Source: an uncultured Sphingorhabdus sp.
GTDB lineage: Bacteria > Pseudomonadota > Alphaproteobacteria > Sphingomonadales > Sphingomonadaceae
Direction of reading: 5' to 3'
NCBI GenBank assembly: GCA_937873665.1
Contig: CALMYW010000259.1
Span: forward strand, 1 to 10,338
DNA length: 10,338 nt
Shown here: positions 6,887-10,338 of the stretch, piece by piece
How the letters are laid out: the number at the start of each line of letters is the position of its first letter
Numbering within the stretch: the first letter of the stretch is position 1
The notes under the pieces: model-generated
The model's input: the letters and a program-made list of their open reading frames with translations, nothing else
Told to the model about the DNA's origin: nothing
The model's database searches: none
Made by a program: the position numbers and the translations under genes

Positions 6887-8025
6887 GAATTATGACGATC
6901 GTGGGCACGCGGCCGGAGATAATTCGCCTGTCGCGGGTGATCCACCGCCTCGATTCGACCCAGGGTGTCGAACATGTGCTGGTTCATACGGGCCAGAACT
7001 ACGACTACACGCTTAACCAAGTCTTCTTCGATGATTTGGGCATTCGGCAGCCTGATCACATGCTCGGCGTTGACACCAGGAGTATGGGCACCGTCCTCGG
7101 AGGCACTCTAATAGCGGCCGAAGCAGTGATGCGCGAAGAACGCCCAGATGCTGTCCTGGTTCTAGGCGACACGAATTCGTGTATCGCCGCCCTAATGGCT
7201 CGTCGGTTACGCATACCGACGTATCATATGGAAGCGGGCAACCGCTGTTTCGACCTCAACGTTCCAGAAGAAACCAATCGGCGAATGGTCGATCACGTTT
7301 CCGATTTTAATCTCGTATATACCGAGCACGCTCGTAGGAATCTCCTTGCTGAAGGGCTGCACCCAAGGCGGATTATTAAAACGGGGTCGCCCATGCGCGA
7401 AGTGCTCGACAATCATCGTGAACAAATCCTATCGTCGGATATCTTAAAGCAGGAGGGGCTCGAAGAGGGTAAATACTTCGTTGTATCTGCGCATCGCGAA
7501 GAGAACGTCGATTCTTCAAGTCGCCTTCGAATGCTGCTCGATTGTTTGACATCCGTACGATCTACCTTCGGGCTGCCGATCTTCGTTTCAACGCACCCAA
7601 GAACCCGCAGTCGAATAGAGGCGCTCCCCGACTGGGCCGCCCCAGAGGGCATCGTGTTTTCGGAGCCCCTAGGCTTTTTCGATTACAACAGACTGCAGTT
7701 GTCTTCCGCGTGTTGTCTTTCTGACTCCGGAACGATTGCCGAAGAGTCTTCGATACTAGGGTTTCCGGCTATAACGCTCCGCGATTCAATTGAGCGCCCC
7801 GAGGCGCTTGATTCGGGTGGCATCATTATGACTGGCCTTCACGCTGGTGATGTAGCTAGGGCAATTGAAGTAGCTATGAGTTCCGACTACGTTCGTGGGG
7901 AAGTTAATCACCTGACTCCGATCGATTACCTTATAAGTAACACGTCCGAGCGTGCGGTAAAGTTTATTCTTTCTACAGCGCATCGCCATCATCAGTGGGA
8001 GAATATTCGACCGGCAAGCTGGTGA
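6883..8025 (+). CDS. fnlC: UDP-N-acetylhexosamine 2-epimerase making UDP-L-FucNAc (step 3)
   Basis: FnlC/CapG/WbjD inverts C2 to give UDP-N-acetyl-L-fucosamine, the donor for the glycosyltransferase. It belongs to the non-hydrolysing UDP-GlcNAc 2-epimerase (WecB) fold and is 380 residues long, as usual. The N-terminus IVGTRPEIIRLS (6-17), GDTNS (95-99) with Asp96, EAGNRCFDLNVPEE (117-130) with Glu117 and Glu130, and SAHREEN (202-208) with His204 are all in place. The FDLNVPEETNRR segment and the GTRPEIIRLS start point to the FnlC branch over WecB. ATG at 6883 overlaps the fnlB stop; AGAGGA (6868-6873) is nine bases upstream. A second ATG at 6892 would lose only three residues. The C-terminus ends in a histidine-containing tail that looks natural. 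Confidence 0.95.
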   Translation: MRIMTIVGTRPEIIRLSRVIHRLDSTQGVEHVLVHTGQNYDYTLNQVFFDDLGIRQPDHMLGVDTRSMGTVLGGTLIAAEAVMREERPDAVLVLGDTNSCIAALMARRLRIPTYHMEAGNRCFDLNVPEETNRRMVDHVSDFNLVYTEHARRNLLAEGLHPRRIIKTGSPMREVLDNHREQILSSDILKQEGLEEGKYFVVSAHREENVDSSSRLRMLLDCLTSVRSTFGLPIFVSTHPRTRSRIEALPDWAAPEGIVFSEPLGFFDYNRLQLSSACCLSDSGTIAEESSILGFPAITLRDSIERPEALDSGGIIMTGLHAGDVARAIEVAMSSDYVRGEVNHLTPIDYLISNTSERAVKFILSTAHRHHQWENIRPASW

Positions 8026-8106
8026 GATCCTATGTAAAGAGTCTGCGATTGCGTCAAGGTGCCCGCGAAAACTTTGCTGGCCGGCCCTGCCCAAGATTGG
8101 AAGCCG

Positions 8107-9285
8107 ATGAAAAAGATCCTAATTGCGTGTGCTTACTTTGACTGGTTTAGCAACTATCAAGAGGTCGGGTTGGCACTAGCTCTTCGTGCACATGCTGATG
8201 TTCATGTCATCGCAGGCGACCGCGCTAACCCGCTCTTCACGGATGAGAATCTTCGAAGAATAGAGCAGCCTAGAATTTATCCGACGGGCACAACCAACGA
8301 GAACTCAATAAGGATATCGAGGTTCAAGACCCGGGAGTTTCGTTCAATGCTGTTTTCGAAAGAGTACAAGCAGGCAGTGGCGAACGACGACTACGATCTT
8401 ATCGTTCAAGTGATGCCAGGCTTCATACTTCCGGCCCTCGCCTCGAGGCCTATTGGGAGCGCGCCTCGAGTGGTCCTGTATGGCGACAACCGAGCAATGT
8501 ATGAGAATCTCTCGCCGCTTGGGCAGAAATTGAAGAGAGCGGCATTCTTTGCGACTAAAGGGCTTGTGTATCGGTATTGTAACCGCGGCGCCACTTTGGC
8601 TTACTGCTACACGCCAGACACTATAAATCGGTTACGTCCGTTTCTCGGTAGTACCCAAGCTAAACTGCTGCCGTTGGCTTTCGATTCGGCCTCCTTCTTT
8701 TACTCGAAGTCTGTTCGAGAAAATGAACGGGCGAGGTTGGGTTTCAATGCAGAAGATTTAGTGGTGGCAACCGCAGGGAAGGCGTACCACACCAAACGGG
8801 TCGACCTGCTGGTCAAAGCATTCGATAGAGTGGCGGAGGGGCACCCCAACCTAAAACTCGTAGTGGCGGGCATGCTCAACGGTTCTGGCTCGCGCGAGGT
8901 GAGGGAGGCGATTAACGATTCTCCGTTCAAGGATCGCATAGTATCTCTCCCGTTACTTAAGACGCAGGAGCTCAATGCCCTGTTCAACGCAAGTGATATC
9001 GGTTGTTGGCCCATTATGCCTGCTGTTACTATTCAGCAGGCAATGGGGACGGGGCTTCCGGTTGTTCTGCCACGGAATAACATGGTGGGCCACTTGCTTC
9101 GCGAAGAGGGTTCGGGGCTGTACTACGCCCCTAGCGTCGAGGACACCCGTCCTTTGGCGAATGCGCTTCAGGATGGATTGGGATTAGTTGTAGAAAATTG
9201 TTCTCGTTCGGCGCTGGCATCGTCTAATCAATGGCTTTCCTCGCAACAAATTGCTTTAGATCTTATATCTCTGCTTGAAGAATAG
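8107..9285 (+). CDS. GT4-type glycosyltransferase of unknown specificity
   Basis: A 392-residue GT-B fold glycosyltransferase expected to add a sugar to the growing lipid-linked chain on the cytoplasmic side. The N-terminal half is unusual (KKILIACAYFDWFSNYQEV, 2-20) and I do not recognise its subfamily. The C-terminal domain has the GT4 donor site: TAGKAYHTKRVD (222-233), KLVVAGMLNGSG (250-261), and PAVTIQQAMGTGLPVV (305-320), which takes the place of the family's E-x7-E loop with Gln310 near the first Glu position. I chose ATG 8107 because MKKILIAC is a typical first beta strand; GGAAG lies only three bases before it. A GTG at 8059 would add 16 residues but has no ribosome site. The 81-base gap after fnlC holds no visible terminator. 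Donor and linkage are unknown. Confidence 0.85.
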   Translation: MKKILIACAYFDWFSNYQEVGLALALRAHADVHVIAGDRANPLFTDENLRRIEQPRIYPTGTTNENSIRISRFKTREFRSMLFSKEYKQAVANDDYDLIVQVMPGFILPALASRPIGSAPRVVLYGDNRAMYENLSPLGQKLKRAAFFATKGLVYRYCNRGATLAYCYTPDTINRLRPFLGSTQAKLLPLAFDSASFFYSKSVRENERARLGFNAEDLVVATAGKAYHTKRVDLLVKAFDRVAEGHPNLKLVVAGMLNGSGSREVREAINDSPFKDRIVSLPLLKTQELNALFNASDIGCWPIMPAVTIQQAMGTGLPVVLPRNNMVGHLLREEGSGLYYAPSVEDTRPLANALQDGLGLVVENCSRSALASSNQWLSSQQIALDLISLLEE

Positions 9286-9295
9286 GCGTCTAGAG

Positions 9296-9316
9296 CTTTC
9301 GAAAGTTCACCTTTCG
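9296..9316 (+). terminator. Weak hairpin just after the last glycosyltransferase
   Basis: CGAAAG (9300-9305) and CTTTCG (9311-9316) can pair around TTCAC, and CTTTCGAAAG (9296-9305) is itself palindromic. It starts about 10 bases after the stop. There is no T run, so termination is uncertain. Confidence 0.3.
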
Positions 9317-10019
9317 TCGGAGTAGAATTGTTGAGGTGGGGGCGTCCCGCCGTTTATCGGGCCTTGGCAGGTTGTCGGCCCAGCCATAAAAGGCCGACCG
9401 AGGTGGGCTCGGGCGGGTGCGGGCTATCTTGGGTTAGGCAGCAGAGGGACGACGTGGGTCACCCTCGTATAATCAGAATTGTGGTTCCCTTGGGCTCCGC
9501 GCGTTGCTTTGCCTGAGTTCGCCTTCGCCTTTGTCTCGGCCCGAATGGGTTCCGAGGTCCCGTTGCTATCGTCCTCGTCCGTCCGTGCATCGCGCGTCCC
9601 GCCCGCAGTGGGAGGGGCAGCGGCGTCACCCGGCCCCTGCCGCGGAGTTTGTTTGTTCAGAAATTGGGGCGTCCTCGGGCTGCCCTCAGTTATTGAGGAG
9701 CGAATGCTACGCAGCGGATATGTACGGCGCCGCCGACAGGATCGCCTCCGGGCGGGAACCACGCATGAGCCCGACCAGACGCAGACGCAGGGCCTACGAG
9801 GGGGAAGGCTCGGCCGGGAGGCAGGGTTTAACCGACCGGTTCCGCGCACCGGGCGGCCGATCACGGAGCGGGGAGGAGGAGCCCGGCCTCGTCGACTTAT
9901 TGCGGTACTGCTCTGAATGTGAAAAAACTGATTCCGACTCGTGTCTAAAGGTTTTCGGGCCGTAGGCCGGTAGCCACCCGCCCATATCGGTGACGACAGT
10001 GGGGCACCCACCCGGAAGT
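9317..10019. other. Long GC-rich region without a supported gene
   Basis: Apart from the hairpin at 9374-9398, I see no gene here that I can defend. Both strands have long open frames, including one on the minus strand running from 10278 to 9424. These are rich in Arg, Pro, Ser and Gly, resemble no family and overlap the better-supported signal-peptide gene on the right. GC is about 72% on the line 9601-9660, unlike the island genes. An AT-rich patch (9919-9930, with six A in a row) followed by TCTAAAG (9944-9950) could be a promoter for the gene at the right edge, but the box spacing is poor. The stretch may contain decayed genes too degraded to read. Confidence 0.5.
9374..9398 (+). terminator. 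Perfect 7-bp GC-rich hairpin downstream of the glycan operon
   Basis: GTCGGCC (9374-9380) pairs perfectly with GGCCGAC (9392-9398) across an 11-base loop. It lies 89 bases after the last operon stop, and I see no other stem as strong before it. It lacks a T run, but actinobacterial terminators often do. It could instead be a regulatory stem for sequence to the right. Confidence 0.4.
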
Positions 10020-10035
10020 TGGCCGGAGCCGGCCA
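10020..10035. promoter_or_regulatory. Perfect palindrome just upstream of the WGxxGxxG gene
   Basis: TGGCCGG (10020-10026) and CCGGCCA (10029-10035) are exact inverted copies separated by AG. It ends five bases before the AGGAAGG ribosome site (10041-10047), so it would be an operator overlapping the leader or a stem in the 5' leader. Confidence 0.4.
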
Positions 10036-10051
10036 CCGACAGGAAGGCGCC

Positions 10052-10338
10052 ATCCAGCGCAAGACAATCGCCGCAGCGGCAATTGCCACCGGGCTCGTCA
10101 TGGCGCGCGCGACCGCTTTCGCCCAGAGCCCGAGAACGCCCCCGCACAGACCACTAACTCGGTCCAGGAGCAGGAGAGCGACAAGACGGGTCTGTGGGGC
10201 CTGGCCGGGCTTCTGGGTCTTCTCGGGCTCACCGGCCTCAAGCGCCGCGAGTCGAACCACACCGATCACGTTCGACACGACACCGGCGCGCGCGGAACGG
10301 GCACGCGCACTGACGTCCCGGGAATGGGACGGACCGAC
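10052..10338 (+). pseudogene. WGxxGxxG-family small exported protein, start lost and frameshifted, partial
   Basis: The plus strand encodes a signal-peptide-like segment RKTIAAAAIATGLVMARATA followed by FAQ, a plausible AxA cleavage site. About 24 codons later, in a different frame, comes GLWGLAGLLGLLGLTGLKRR (WGxxGxxG block starting at 10195), preceded by the polar linker APAQTTNSVQEQESDKT. Short exported proteins with this order (signal peptide, polar linker, WGxxGxxG hydrophobic segment, basic residues, charged tail) are known in actinobacteria and some other bacteria; their function is unknown. Restoring one base near 10127-10128 joins the two parts. At the expected start the codon is ATC (10052-10054), with AGGAAGG four bases before it; a TTG at 10019 has no spaced ribosome site. 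Two separate faults suggest a decayed gene, though sequencing error is possible. The tail runs off the window. Confidence 0.6.

Noticed and set aside
6399..7016. Open frame of 205 codons on the plus strand
   Set aside because: It overlaps fnlB and fnlC in another frame; those two have complete domains, motifs and coupled starts.
8059..8106. GTG start for the last glycosyltransferase
   Set aside because: There is no ribosome site before it and the extra residues do not resemble the family; MKKILIAC at 8107 fits a normal first beta strand.
9424..10278. Open frame of 284 codons on the minus strand
   Set aside because: It is Arg/Pro/Ser-rich, resembles no family, and its upstream part lies antisense to the recognisable signal-peptide and WGxxGxxG gene. 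In DNA of about 70% GC such frames arise by chance.
1..10338. CRISPR array, tRNA, rRNA, defence or secretion system
   Set aside because: I looked for regularly spaced repeats, cloverleaf-like segments with CCA ends and conserved rRNA blocks and saw none; no gene resembles a nuclease, helicase or other defence component.

Overview
The window looks like part of a chromosome or contig from a high-GC Gram-positive bacterium, probably an actinobacterium. Both flanks are very GC-rich: single 60-base lines counted by hand gave about 70-80% G+C at 181-240, 9601-9660 and 10201-10260. The right edge carries a small exported WGxxGxxG-type protein of a kind seen in actinobacteria, and the left edge an actinobacterial-looking IS110 remnant. 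The central genes are clearly less GC-rich (about 48-55% on the lines I counted) and use many TTA, ATA and AAT codons, which suggests a laterally acquired surface-polysaccharide island. No ribosomal or marker gene is present, so the taxonomic call is moderate.

Layout. At 1-366 lies a broken IS110-family transposase, followed by about 370 bases without a gene. At 738-2479 a leftward two-gene operon encodes a DegT-family sugar aminotransferase and, overlapping it by ATGA, a small PglC-like phosphoglycosyl transferase that starts a lipid-linked glycan. A 116-base divergent intergenic region with an imperfect palindrome follows. At 2596-9285 a rightward series encodes a WbuB-like L-FucNAc transferase, a GNAT acetyltransferase, the three UDP-N-acetyl-L-fucosamine enzymes FnlA, FnlB and FnlC (CapE/F/G, WbjB/C/D), and a second GT4 glycosyltransferase. 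From 9286 to about 10040 there is no gene I can support. At the right edge is a WGxxGxxG gene with a lost or non-standard start and a frameshift.

How the genes fit together. FnlA, FnlB and FnlC should convert UDP-GlcNAc to UDP-L-FucNAc, and the WbuB-like enzyme should transfer that sugar. The aminotransferase and probably the GNAT protein make a second sugar, a 4-amino (possibly 4-acetamido) 6-deoxy-hexosamine nucleotide, which the small transferase may load onto undecaprenyl phosphate as the first residue. The last glycosyltransferase would add a further sugar. A simple model is Und-PP-(amino sugar)-L-FucNAc-X.

Missing from the window are a dedicated dehydratase for the aminotransferase (FnlA itself makes a 4-keto-6-deoxy sugar, but as the 5-epimer), a flippase, a polymerase and any chain-length regulator. 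No clearly novel defence or mobile system was seen. The points most worth a second look are the compact divergent glycan cluster with its unassigned keto-sugar supply, the possible guide-RNA region upstream of the IS110 remnant, and the two damaged genes bordering the island.
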